Assembly (NCBI GenBank): GCA_028023455.1 | Contig: JAQFVV010000012.1 | Location: forward strand, 12,474,864-12,538,863 | Origin: Epiperipatus broadwayi | Taxonomy: Eukaryota; Onychophora; Udeonychophora; Euonychophora; Peripatidae | DNA: 64,000 nucleotides | Direction of reading: 5' to 3' | Part shown: positions 13,806 through 25,448 of the stretch, piece by piece | How positions within the stretch are numbered: the first letter of the stretch is position 1 | Layout of the letters: the number at the start of each line of letters is the position of its first letter | The notes under the pieces: model-generated | What the model was told of the DNA's origin: nothing | The model's input: the letters and a program-made list of their open reading frames with translations, nothing else | The model's database searches: none | Translations under genes and position numbers: made by a program

Positions 13806-16800
13806 AAATCTTCAAAGAGGACTGTTTCTTAATATGCTATTTACAGTGTTTCTCTTATTTACTATTTGAATTTTGAGATGTCATTTTATATTTAACCCAA
13901 CATTTCCAAGTCAATAAGTTATCAAACATTAAAACTAGAGACCATCCCTTGTTTTTATATAGATTGTAGTTATCATATGAAGTCTGATCTCTCTTTGAAT
14001 ATGGCTGTGATATATAGACTGCAATTTAGATTGTTTGCTTTTTTTACATACATGTGCCAATTTAAATTACATATATATATTTAATGATATCCATGTTATT
14101 AATCATAAAAATATTCCAATTAATTTTCATCAACTTGTAGTTCTTTTTATTTCAAAAATAAAATAATATAACATACTTAATTATTATTTTTTATTTATTT
14201 AAATATATACACATGTATATAGATAAAAAAAAAAAAAGCTGTATTTATAACTCTTAATATTGTAACTATTGTTTATTCTTAATAAAGTTTTTTTTTAACA
14301 AATAGATTCTATTTACAAGAGCTACAGTACTTAGTATTTAAAAATATGGACACATATTAATTAGTAGTAAACATGTCACCTGATAAACCATTATATAAAA
14401 AAATTGGCAATCTAAAGACTAATTTAATATTAGATTTCTTAAAGGCTTTGTTTGAATACTGATATTTAAAGTAGATATTAACATTCTTGTTCCTTCAATC
14501 AATCCTTTTATTTAAAAGGTTATTAAACAACTAATAATATAAAGTACACTAGTAGTTAAAACACCAACCCTCTAATTTGAACTCTTTAGACAAAAATAAT
14601 TTGTAATCTTTAGAATGGACATAATCCATTTGGATATATTAGATTTAATGCTACATCATAGAATAATGATGTTTTTTTCATCATTAAAATATATAATTAC
14701 ATTGCATTTTTATTATGCTACTTATTTCCTAAGACTTCTGAAATATAGACAGACTAGTGATAAGGTTAAATAATGTTAGTATATATGTAGTTTCAATCAT
14801 TGATATTTCTTTATTATATTTCCTTATTATATGTTATTAAAGCAACATCTAAACTATGTCTAAATATTGTATTTAAAATCTTATTTATATTCATAATTTA
14901 AATCCTTTTAGATAATTTCAGTGTTTTTTCTATTTTCACAATCTGTATTTAATGGAGTAAAAATATTAATCTGCTAATTTATAGATGATTACTTGCAAAC
15001 CAGAAGATAAAATTATTTTAGTTTTTGTCTTAATTTATTTGAAATCTATAAATCATTAGATTTATTTTTGAGGAAATCTATAAATAGAAAAAAGACGTGA
15101 TTTTTTATAACTTTATTTTTTCTTTATTAATTTTAATAATGAAATATTCAGTGTTATTTTAAAGACAAAAAAGGCCATGGAATGTATTTACATTTACTTT
15201 TTGAGATTACATTAATAATTTTATATAAACTTATAAATAAAACTAAGAAAATATAAACTAATAAATAATTTTAAGCAACATCAAAAAGTTAATTATTTTG
15301 AAATTATATATTAATTATTCAAAGAAGATTACATTTATTTTTTTATAATTTCATTGTTATATTTGTTACTTTAATAAATTCTTCAAGCAGGCATCTTAAT
15401 AAAAAGACTCATTCATTCAGCTGGTATTCTGATAGGTTTATTTTATTTATGAGGCCTCCAATATTGCCTCCAGTATTATTGCAAAATACTAGGTTGCTAC
15501 TTTAGAAAAAAGGGCAGAAAATTATTTTCCATCAATGATGTATATAACTTATCCAAGGATACCTAGACATCAGGAATCCAGAAAATTATTTTGAAAGGCT
15601 TAAATCATTAATGTAATCATTTAATTTATTTTGGTCAAAATATTGAGAATTAAATGAAGTTTCTAAAAAATTATTGTGATTGGCCTATTTTTGTTATCTT
15701 GTATGTCAGATGCATAAAATTATGTCTGTAGAAGTTCTGATATGCAATAGAAAGATGGCACAGTTACTTCTTCTGATTGTGGAAGAAGCATTTTGATAAA
15801 GCTAGGCCAGAATGTCTATTTGTTTTTACTATATGGATGGTAAGTGGAATAGTGAGTAATGTTTAGTTTAAATATGTTGTTATTTTGTAGTTCTTTAAGC
15901 TTAAGAACTCTGCTTGTAGCAGTCAAATCATTAGTTGTGCTTTAGAGTTTATGTTTTGGCTAGCCTGGTTATATTGTAATATTGGGGTAAATTTAATTAT
16001 TTATTGACTAGTTTAGCTTTATGCTTTTAAGGTTCATATATACAAAATAAAATGCTACTCTGTTTTAATTCACTTATTGATAATTTATATCACACATAAG
16101 ATAATTAATTTATTATAATTATTATTTTACAAACAACTTATTATTTATGATCATTTATAAATGAATGAAAACATGTCATTAAATAAAGTTTACTGTAAAT
16201 GCTTGAATTTTGTCTTAGAATTTTTAAGATGTTCTTTTTGGTTGTTTATATATACATCCACCTACTCATATATATACTTTAAATGACTTTAAAAAATAAT
16301 AATAATACAAATAACAATTATATAAACGATCATATGACCTGTTTTGTCAAACAGGGCATTTAATGTTTATACAAAAAACTTTAACAATCCTTAAGTTTCT
16401 TTATTAAATTCATATAAAGAAAATCCAAGAAATGATATTTTGTTAAAAGTTTAGTAATTTTAAAAGCTTATTTCCTTTTAAAAAATATTTGAAATTTATT
16501 TAATGAATTACAACAAATATTCATATTTTAGTTAATGTTGAATAACAAGCATTGCTTCTCCCTTCTTATAATAGTTAAACGGTTATTTATTAAATCCAAA
16601 ATCATTAGCCACTTGGTAATAATCTTTGGCAAATTATTTATTTTTTGGCACCGAAGTAGATACATGTATACATATGTTAATTCTCATAGTAAAACTTTAT
16701 AAGCATTTTATAATTTTTTTCCAGAGAGTTCTTAAAACAAAATTCCAATTCTGTGAATTGTTATTTTAAGTCATATGTCAAAAGAAAACAGTTTGTCCTT

Positions 16801-17535
16801 TGAAACAAATGTTAATTTTTTACTTAGCTTTTCATTGCGCAATTTACATTAAACAGTTTTAATTATAAATTTTATTAAACGCCCATTATTATATTAAGTA
16901 ATAATTTACTAAGGCTGTAAAAAATAAATTCATTTTAAAAATTTGTTTATTTCTCCAACTGAAGTTGATAAAGATATATAAAGTGAGTCCTCCTATTTAA
17001 AATACAGACAATTTATATCCTATATCTATAGATGTAACATTTAGGTCATTAACTTACAAACAATAGCTAATACCCAGCTGAAAATTTACCTCTTTCTGTT
17101 GAGTGATTGTTCTACTTAATTAGAGCTTTACAAATAAAAACTTCCATTACTAATGAAATGGTTTTCTTTTAAGTTTTAAAAGAAAATATTTTACAATAAA
17201 AATAATAATAAATGATTTTACAAAGTCTTCTTAAAAACATTTATTACATTTTTATACATCTTCAAGGACACTATTTTAAAATAAGTGATTTTAAATTTAC
17301 ACAATAATCTAAACACAGACACATATATATAATCACACACATATGAAAATATAATTTATTTATCTAAACCTATCTTTGATAAAACATGCAGTAGAAAAAA
17401 CATTAGTGTAAATTTTATCAAAATATACATTCAGACTTATGTAGTATTTCCATAATAAGATATAAAACATAACTTAGTAAATTACTTGTTATATTAGTTT
17501 AAAAAAATAAAAAGAAAAGAAATCGTGAATATTAC
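13806..17535. other. AT-rich intergenic DNA, no gene seen
   Basis: No protein family, tRNA or shared repeat was recognised. A slightly more G/C-balanced patch at about 15640-15990 holds no recognisable motif. A small perfect hairpin (CCTGTTT/AAACAGG) lies near 16338-16355. Confidence 0.5.
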
Positions 17536-17696
17536 ATTGTATTCTTATAAATATTTGAAAACCAGGCACTCTTCACAAACCTGGAACTTTAATTGTAAAT
17601 ATAGGGGATTTGAACTCAGACTTTCAAGCACCCACCATCTATCCACACTATCTCATACAACTGATACACATGACCACACACATGTAGAAAAGATAA

Positions 17697-17748
17697 ATAA
17701 TCACCAATATTCGTATTTCATGCTAAAACAGCACTCATCAGTTGGACC
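17697..17748 (-). ncRNA. Hammerhead ribozyme core, antisense copy in H2
   Basis: Read on the minus strand it contains CTGATGA, a five-pair helix II (GTGCT/AGCAT), GAAA, a short helix III with loop ACGA and TTGGT downstream. The conserved core is intact, but the outer helix I partner upstream is lost at the inversion junction. It is probably weakened or inactive. Confidence 0.65.
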
Positions 17749-17887
17749 ACCATTAGATTTTTAATGATATGGATGGCTGAAAAGTTGGAGGTTGGAGTAG
17801 CTTGAAGCCAGTCCATTAAAATATGAAGATTTGCTATCTTAATATAAACTGAACACTGATTATATATATATATATGTGTGGGAGATG

Positions 17888-17946
17888 ATAATCTGGACCA
17901 ACTGATGAGTGCTGGTTTAGCATGAAATACCTATATTGGTGATTAT
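17888..17946 (+). ncRNA. Hammerhead ribozyme, H2 sense unit 1 (core intact)
   Basis: The order is outer helix I ATAATC (pairs with GATTAT at 17941-17946), bulge TGG, inner helix I ACCAA (pairs with TTGGT at 17936-17940), catalytic CTGATGA at 17902-17908, helix II GTGCT/AGCAT with a 5-nt loop, GAAA at 17924-17927, and helix III ATA/TAT with a 2-nt loop (or two pairs with a 4-nt loop). The cleavage residue is A17935. All invariant core positions are present. The very short helix III is typical of type I hammerheads in animal repeats, which often act as dimers. It would self-cleave the H2 transcript to unit length. Confidence 0.82.
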
Positions 17947-18363
17947 TTATCTTTTCTACATGTGTATGATCATGTGTATCAGTTGTATGAGATAGTGTGG
18001 ATAGATGGTGGGTACTTAAAAGTCTGAGTTCAAATCCCCTATATTTACAATTAAAGTTCTAGGTTTATGAAGAGTGCCTGGTTTTTAAATATTTACATAG
18101 AAACTTGTATCCTGCCCATCCCTCTCCTATGTATTTAATGGATATGGTTCTATACATGAGGAGTTAGAGTGACTTCAGTTCAACATGAGTTTGGCAATAA
18201 TGTTGGCATCAGCATGGGATTTGGCTTTCCATCATTAGATTTTCAATGATATGAATGGCTGAAAAGTTGGAGGTTGGAGTAGATTGAAGCCAGTCCATTA
18301 AAATGTGAAGATTTACTATCTTAATATAAACTGAACACTGATTGCATATATGTGTGGGAGATG

Positions 18364-18422
18364 ATAATCTGGACCAACTGATGAGTGCTGGTTTAGCATG
18401 AAATATGTATATTAGTGATTAT
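18364..18422 (+). ncRNA. Hammerhead ribozyme, H2 sense unit 2
   Basis: It has the same fold as the copy 476 nt upstream: ATAATC/GATTAT, TGG bulge, ACCAA/TTAGT (one mismatch), CTGATGA at 18378-18384, helix II GTGCT/AGCAT, GAAA, ATA/TAT. Cleavage is predicted after A18411. The core is intact and inner helix I is weaker by one pair. Two direct tandem ribozymes can release the unit between them as an RNA monomer. Confidence 0.8.
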
Positions 18423-18534
18423 TTATCTTTTCTATATGTGTATGGTCATGTGTATCAGTTGTATGAGATAGTGTGAATAGATAGATGGTGGTGCTTGAAA
18501 GTCTGAGTTCAAATCCCCTATATTGTATTCTTAT

Positions 18535-20640
18535 GTATTTACAATAACTCCAAAATTAATATAAACATCACTTAATGATCTTACACAGGTAATAACCCAT
18601 AAAATCATGACATTAATTTTTTTAAAATATGATAGTTCATATTTGAAATCTACCCCAGGATATTACAGTATATATGTGTGCTTATGAAATTCTTTTGGAT
18701 AATGAAAAAAAAACAATGTTGTTTACATTTCATTCTATTTTGCTTCTAATACTCAATTACACATTTCCAATCCTGAAACCTGCATGATTTGGAGCAATAG
18801 TGTAGTGGAAGACTCTGGCATGAATTGAGGTCACATTTATTACTTCCAGTATCTGAGCTTATTATAAATTCCTAAGTTATACACCATTAAGTTTATTTGC
18901 AAAAAAATAGTTGTGCACTATACTCCTTGACATGTCTCCTGTAATCTTCAGTTATATATATATATATTGTATTAGTCAGTTTAAATATGTTTAAACTTGT
19001 TGTAATTAATTTAGGTGTCAGCTGACATTAAACATTAAAAATTTATGAGCACATAATCGTTATTTATAAAATTTAATAGAGTTCAATATATTTTCTTTAA
19101 TATGTGAATGAGGATGATCATTAGACAATATATTTATAATACCTGGTAAAATTATGTGGAACATAAGCAACTCACTCTGAAATAGGTATGTAATTAATAT
19201 GCATACCAAACAATATTATATAAAAAGAATTTAATACAATATTTAAACAAATAACAAACCAATAGATTATTTTCAAAGAATCTTATTTGTTAGAGAAGAT
19301 ATAATGATATCTTATTTTACACATGCTTACATTACAGACTGTATAATAAGAATATATGACAATTTTTTATGATTATAATTTAATTATAATGATTAATTTA
19401 ATAAGCCATTTCTCTTCTATCTTTTAACTTATAGTTCACATGCATGCTAGAAGACAAAAATAATAGTAGTTATTTGTAAAGTTTTCAGAGTATATTTTGG
19501 TTAATTTTAAAACATTAACCTTTCAATTACATATTATAATACTAACATTATTATATGACCAGGCATACTTGCCATAATATAAAGCCCTATTAGACAATAC
19601 ACCCTGGATATAATCTTATGAATTGATGACCATTACATAGACAATTCACTTATTTATATGATTAGCTTCATAGAATAGTCTCACATATATATCTAGTATT
19701 GAATTATTATAATCAGTACATCTTTTTTACAATGGTAATTATAGATAATGGCCACTTTAGGTCTGATCCCCAATTTAATAATAATTTGATCTAATTATGT
19801 GAAGCAGTTCTTATTGAATCTGACCTTGAATTTGCAGTATTTTCAGAAAACAAGATTCAATTCCATTTTTGCTTTAATAAAAAATTATAAAATATTTTAT
19901 AGTTGTGTTGGTTATTTATTAAACTGCTTTCAAAACAGGTTATATTTGCCTATTTAATGGGCTTTATTAAACTTGTGGAAATTTAAAATTCTCAATCTGT
20001 TAAAATACTTTGCTAATTTTTTTTAACAATATTAAGATTTTAGACTAGAATAAAAGGTGAAATCATTATGCAAGTTGCCTTGAAAACAGATTAAAGATTT
20101 ATGGTTTAAATAAATTTGGGCTGTTAACATGTGATTATATATATATTGCAAGCTGTGGTCTTACACCCCTCCATAATTATTAAATACATTCTTAAACTAA
20201 TTCAAAATAAAGACCCATGACAGCAAAATTATCTACACACAATAGAATCAAGCTTTATGTATAATGAGAATGCAAATCAAATGAAGGTTAGCATAGAGAG
20301 ATGAAATGTTCACAAATATTATAGCTATGAAACAATTAATGGTTTCTATAATTAAACATTTAATTTTTTTTAATTAAACATTTAATAGAGATAAATACAT
20401 AATCCAAACTAAACTACAAATGTAAACACTAATGCACACCTTTGTTGAAAACCTCTTGTCAATTGTTGCAATCACACACATTATGACAATATAAGAAAAT
20501 GATGATTAAATTTAGATGCAAGTAAGAAAATAAAAAAGTACTTAAAGGAAAAAAATAAACAATTTTTTATTGTTATTATTCTATAATATACACATATGAA
20601 CTGCAACAAGTGACATATAATAATTCATCAAATGCATGAA
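18535..20640. other. AT-rich intergenic DNA, no gene seen
   Basis: No gene or shared repeat was recognised. A weak tRNA-like string (TAGTGTAGTGG, around 18798) was not good enough to call. Confidence 0.5.
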
Positions 20641-21046
20641 CATAAACCTGCTGTTTGAAAACATCAAATTCACGTCTAAATTGAGCAACCTCATTTCTTC
20701 TCAAAAATCAGATCAAAAGCTCTTATCGGTTAACCAAGATGTATAATCTTTGAGTGGAAGAATCATACTTCCAGTTTGAACAGAAAACTTTACCACCATT
20801 AAAGTAAAAGCAGTAAAAGAAAATAACTCATAAGCTACTGATTAAAGCTAAATTAAAGACATACAGATTCAAACCCGGTCAACTAAATGATTCTAAATTA
20901 AAATCTTCAAAACAGCTTTAAATTATTTGACTATTCCCGAATATTTTCAAGTTTAAGCTGGACAGTAGATCAACTCTAATTTGAGATATGTAACAGCAAA
21001 TATCTTGTTTTTATAATCAACTCAATAACTTTTATTAATTGCATTT

Positions 21047-21050
21047 ATAG
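21047..21050 (+). repeat. 4-bp target site duplication (left)
   Basis: ATAG here and at 23238-23241 flank the TG...CA insertion. The uninterrupted right repeat has a single ATAG at the equivalent position (near 27809). Confidence 0.8.
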
Positions 21051-23237
21051 TGTAACGATCCAGATAATATAGACTTACGTAAACTGCACTACAGGGCGCC
21101 ATCTAGGCATTTGAACCTAGAAAAATTTATAAAGTAGGCAGATACGTAAGTCAAAAAAAATTTTTTTTTTTTTAAATATTTTGATTCCGGTCGTTAGCCC
21201 ATGTCACTAGCTCAGTGGAATAGCAGAGATTAAATAATATAATCTAAGAGTATATAAAAAAAGAATAAAATAAGCCACTGCCAGTAATTAGCATACAAAC
21301 ATTTATTTATGCACATATATATAAGATTGAAAATTGTTTTAGTATCAGTTTACATTTTAACATTTAACATTATTTTTAACTTTACTTTAGATTTTAATTT
21401 ACATTTTAATTTCTATTATATTATAAGTTTACATTTTAATTAAGTTCGCACAGATGGAATTATAAAAATTTGTTTTAATAATGTTGAGTATAGATCGGTT
21501 ACATAGATTACAACGGTTAAAAACATTTCAAAATAAACATAAACGATCAAAATATAAAATCATTGATACCGACAATTGCAGAGGGAAATTTATAAGTAAC
21601 CCAATAGTATTCACCATAAGATACTTGCATTGTCACCAATAACTTAAAAGACATCCGAATAAATACATTATAGATACTCACCGTAAGGTATCATTATTTA
21701 TCGAATGTCTATATATTTTGATCAAATATGAAAACCCAAAACATACTTAACCGATAACCAATCCATGCAAGCGTCTATAAACAACTTAAATTTAATGCAT
21801 TTTTATTTAGGGTCAAGTATGAATAGACTACATAGATTTGCATTTGAAAATAAAATATTCTATCCCTATTTAACCTTAGGCTAAAATTTGCAGTCAAACT
21901 GGCATCAATTCATCTGATATATCGATGTATTCAATGTAATATGGAATACGGCAGCACCAAAAAGATTAAGAGAAGACATTGACTCTCATCAGATAGGAAT
22001 ATTACATCTATCTAATGAGAAGAACAATAAAAAAAAACTCCATAGAAAGGAACTGCGTTCTCCGTCTTATAATTCCTTCCATAGGCAAACGGGTGAGTGC
22101 GGCATATATATAAACGATTCTGCCAGTAGCGAATCTCCGACTACATCTACTAACTACATCAATATATCCAATCCATTGACCCAATTTAACAATGACACAA
22201 ATAACCTAAGATTACCCTCCCCTAATATAACTTTACAAATCTATACAGCCATTCACGCCCGACTTAAGTTTAACATTGATATATTTTAATTTATCGGAAA
22301 ACAGAAATCATAAATAAACTTAAAGAACAAAATTAAATAAATGGAAATGATTTTAAATAAATAAATAAAAAATACATCAAATAACATTATTAATAAAGAA
22401 TTTAGTTTGGTCAGATAGGATTCTATTGCATTATTTACTAAAAAGTTTTAAAATTTAGAGTTCTTATTGTTTCAAGTGAATATAAAGTTCTTACGATTTT
22501 TAAAACGTCCAACTTTATCCGTTGCTTGCCATGAACATGAATTCCCATGCCGTCCTAAAGAGGTGGATATTCTGAAGGCTGATTTATTTATCCATCCGGA
22601 GATTTTTGCTTTAACTAGTCCTCAATGTAGAAAACGATAGTTCATTTCTCTTTCTTTCTTAGCAGAACTGAAGGGATTGAAGAGTGCGTCTTTTCAATCC
22701 CTTCTCCTTCACTTCAGCACTAACACATATCTGTCACATCGTAAATAATCTATCATCCTTAATAATTTCCAAACTTGTCTTTTTATATTAATCTGAAGGA
22801 TTGAATTTACATTGCGTCATCGATGAGATGGTCTTTTCGCTGAGGTCCGATTCCATTGCTTTTCTCTTCATTGGCTATTAGTTTCTATTGTTTTCCTATC
22901 TGACCGATGCTTTTACATTTAAATGCCCAAGGCTAGTTTACATTTAACTAATTAAAACAATCATTTCCATTTCTGATTAATTAATGTGTTTTCCAAGATT
23001 AAAGATATATTTTTATCTCTAAATCTTTTTAAGTTTTTGTTTTTAAAATACCTTTCTATTTTTAATAAAGTTTTATTTTAATAATTTTTTTTTTATCTGT
23101 GCGATTTATATATACGAGTTTAAGATGATATTTAATTTCAATTTTTAATTCTTAAAGAAAATTTTTTAAATGTGAACTTATTTTAACTTCATGTTTAATA
23201 ATAAAAAAACAATGTAACGTCATCTGTGCTCGTTACA
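21051..23237. mobile_element. 2.19-kb TGTAAC...GTTACA insertion, probable solo LTR
   Basis: The element starts TGTAACGA and ends TCGTTACA, a perfect 8-bp terminal inverted repeat that includes the TG...CA of LTRs. It is flanked by a 4-bp ATAG duplication and sits inside the left copy of the long repeat. The right copy shows the empty site. It has no protein frame. Inside are a hairpin pair GACTTACGTA/TACGTAAGTC near the left end, a 15-bp hairpin at 22670-22704 (one mismatch, 5-nt loop), a TATATAAAA string near 21251 and AATAAA near 23064. A solo LTR left by recombination fits best. A non-autonomous DNA element with short TIRs is the alternative. Orientation is unknown. Confidence 0.78.
22670..22704. 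other. 15-bp hairpin inside the solo LTR-like element
   Basis: The arms 22670-22684 and 22690-22704 pair at 14 of 15 positions around the loop TGCGT. The function is unknown. In an LTR it could be an RNA structure in the R/U5 region. Confidence 0.7.
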
Positions 23238-24440
23238 ATAGAAATACATATAACTATGAGTTGCGAAGTGTGAAGTTATGTTGGGGGATGAAGTCATCAC
23301 TCATGAAACTGTAACTGCCAAAATCAAATTTAATTTGACCTATCATTTATTCATCTATGCTACAAACACCATCAACTTTACTATTTAGATGTGAAGCTGT
23401 AAAGGCCATACAAACAGAAATTCTGATTACTGGCATGTGTTCTAGAATATCCAAACTCTACTAACTGAAACATGAACTGGATCAAAGAGAACATTTATAA
23501 TCTTTTTATTTTCTTATGGATCCTTAATTGATATGTAGGCTGACATAATAATTTTTTTAAATTTATTTTATGTATAATTTTTCATTTATTTCATTCCTTT
23601 ATTTTAGATTGAAGGGGATGTAAACTAATAATATATTAGAGAAGGGGAAAGCTTTATTAGTTTTATTGTAAATTGAAATAAAATTTAGGTCCAGGTGTGA
23701 TTTTGCTTGTAAATCATCACCTAAGAAGAAGTAAGATTTTACGCTATTATACATTAAATACCAACACTTGTACAATGACACGTTTATTTGATTTTTGTTT
23801 GTTATTACTAATTATTTCATCATTTATTTATTTGCTTTCAGTATATATGATTAATAATTTTTAGTGTGTATGGTCTTTCTTATCTTTGTAGAGACAACAT
23901 ATAATAGAAGGGAGGATCCCCTACCACCACCACTTATTATACTAACTCATCAATAAATTGATTGGAGATGGGAATTATGACTTTGATGAAAATTAAATTA
24001 GCAAGCAAGTGTAAACATAAACATTAACAAATTTTTTTTATATATTTTTTGTGTTTATATTGATATTGGATAAATATTCCTTGAAGGGAAACAGAGAGTG
24101 GATTAATGATAGTAACTGTAATAATCAAAGAATATTTACTGAGATCTAAACAAATTATTTATCTTTGTTATGACTGTATTGACTAAACAATGTTAATTGT
24201 AAATAAATCTATTAAATATATGATTTTAAATTAAAGACTGCCATTTGTATTTTTTTAATATTCAGTTCTCAAATTGTCACATACTCTCACGTACTCGCAC
24301 ATTATAAATGGTGATATTGATATATTCTGAAGTAGTATATTAATGCATATTTTCCCTGAGTTTGAATTCTGGGAATAACAAAAGTTCAAAACTAAAATAA
24401 AGATAAGTATACAAGTAGATTTTTGACACAACTTTGCATA

Positions 24441-24748
24441 AACAGAGCAAAACTCTCCATAGAGTATTGCCACCTGTGCTAAACAGAGTAATCAATGGAT
24501 GCCAGAAGGCTTGTGCCTAAAATCCCTATCTAATGCCTACTCATCCAATATCCCCAGACTAGTTTCTGGCTTGTGGCCTTCATCAGTGAGGAGCTTTGGA
24601 TCTGAGGGATTTTATGCACAAGCCTTCTGTCATCCATTGATTACTCTGTTTAGCACAGGTGGCAATACTGTATGGAGAATTTTGCTCTGTTTATCAACAA
24701 TTAATGTGCTAATATAGAAAATGTGATCATGTGATGCTTAATGGTTTA
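24441..24748 (-). mobile_element. Hammerhead-bearing retroelement H1, foldback insertion of 308 bp
   Basis: It is flanked by the 13-bp duplication ACAACTTTGCATA (24428-24440 and 24749-24761) inside the long repeat; the right repeat copy lacks it. The left half is antisense and contains the ribozyme on the minus strand. The right half from about 24606 is sense. The two arms (24441-24527 and 24606-24693) are nearly perfect inverted repeats, so the element can fold into a long hairpin. The left end is 116 nt downstream of the ribozyme cleavage site. It encodes no protein. It is the youngest-looking H1 copy. Confidence 0.82.
24543..24601 (-). ncRNA. Hammerhead ribozyme of family H1 (best copy)
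   Basis: On the minus strand the order is outer helix I ATCCAA (pairs with TTGGAT), internal loop AGCT/ATA, inner helix I CCTCA (pairs with TGGGG through one wobble), CTGATGA (complement of 24580-24586), helix II GGC/GCC with loop CACAA, GAAA, then helix III from self-complementary ACTAGT. Cleavage falls after the GTC triplet at 24557. All catalytic core bases are present. Helix II is only three pairs with an A.A mismatch at its base, and helix III has almost no loop, so activity may be low or dimer-dependent. The other H1 copies have core mutations. Confidence 0.75.
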
Positions 24749-24892
24749 ACAACTTTGCATATTAATATATCATCTCCTAGGAATGATATTGAAGTGGACA
24801 GGAGTCTATATATATTTAGAAATCCTAGATATGCTTTCTCATCCACTTAGACAACCCATGAAGTTTACTATCATGTAAGGTCAGAACCCATT

Positions 24893-25070
24893 CTGTTACA
24901 TATGGTGCCCAACATTGAGTATCAAATTATATATTAATATCACATTCCATTACACATGGCACATTCACTGGCAGAGCATTGAATTATACATAAATGTCAC
25001 ATTCCATTACATATGATGCATCCATTTGGGGCAACCAAACCTCATATTAATATTATAATTTGAGATTCCC
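24893..25070 (+). promoter_or_regulatory. Primer-binding-site-like motif and leader repeats of an LTR element
   Basis: TGGTGCCCAAC at 24903-24913 starts two bases after the end of the left long repeat, the place and sequence type expected for a retrotransposon tRNA primer site. Around and after it are three diverged units of about 60 bp that begin with TTACAYATGG-like strings. The gag-like remnant starts about 530 bp downstream. Confidence 0.55.
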
Positions 25071-25448
25071 AATAACAAAAATGAATAAATCCTAAATATA
25101 TTTCATTCCAATTGTTTATTACGATATGATAAATTAAACTGAATAGTGAAACCTTACTAATAATTTAAATCCCATAAAATACTGAAGTCAACCATTTAAA
25201 AAGAACAATTATTGAGATATAAAATAGTAAAGATGAAAAGATGAATAAAATAACAGCTTAAGTTAACATAAATTTTTTTTTTTTTTTGGTGAATGCAGTA
25301 AAATGTAGTGCCAATGGATCTTTCCATAATGTTTTTTTTTTATTTTAAGTGATATTTATCAAAACTACAAAGCTGAAATAAGAATTAATGAAATAATTTA
25401 AAACAAAGAAATAATAAAGTAGATGATTTTACAAGGAGCAAAATAAAA

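Larger units (their letters stand above)
17549..18521 (+). mobile_element. Hammerhead-bearing retroelement H2, first insertion (antisense-sense-sense)
   Basis: This 973-bp insertion is bounded by the 13-bp duplication ATTGTATTCTTAT (17536-17548 and 18522-18534). It holds an antisense partial unit (17549 to about 17750) and two sense units in tandem. The two sense ribozyme cleavage sites (17935 and 18411) are exactly 476 nt apart. The antisense arm is an inverted repeat of about 17880-18090. Both outer ends are the sense 3' region: the right end stops just after AAATCCCCTAT, while the left arm runs some 57 nt further. No protein is encoded. The tandem ribozyme units resemble metazoan retrozymes, which are small non-autonomous elements copied through circular RNA. 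That assignment is inference from structure. Confidence 0.8.
20652..24900 (+). repeat. Long terminal-type repeat, left copy, split by two insertions
   Basis: The pieces 20652-21050, 23238-24440 and 24762-24900 together match 27385-29095 in order and in direct orientation, with moderate divergence. Homology ends at TTACA (24896-24900), as it does in the right copy (29091-29095). In the left copy this is followed after two bases by the PBS-like TGGTGCCCAAC. The pair flanks a gag-like remnant, so I read it as the 5' LTR of a decayed retrotransposon, about 1.7 kb once the insertions are removed. The 5' boundary is not resolved; I found no shared TG start. Confidence 0.65.

Noticed and set aside
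17525-17764. 79-codon plus frame
   Set aside because: It crosses the target duplication and the antisense arm of the H2 ribozyme element and encodes nothing recognisable.
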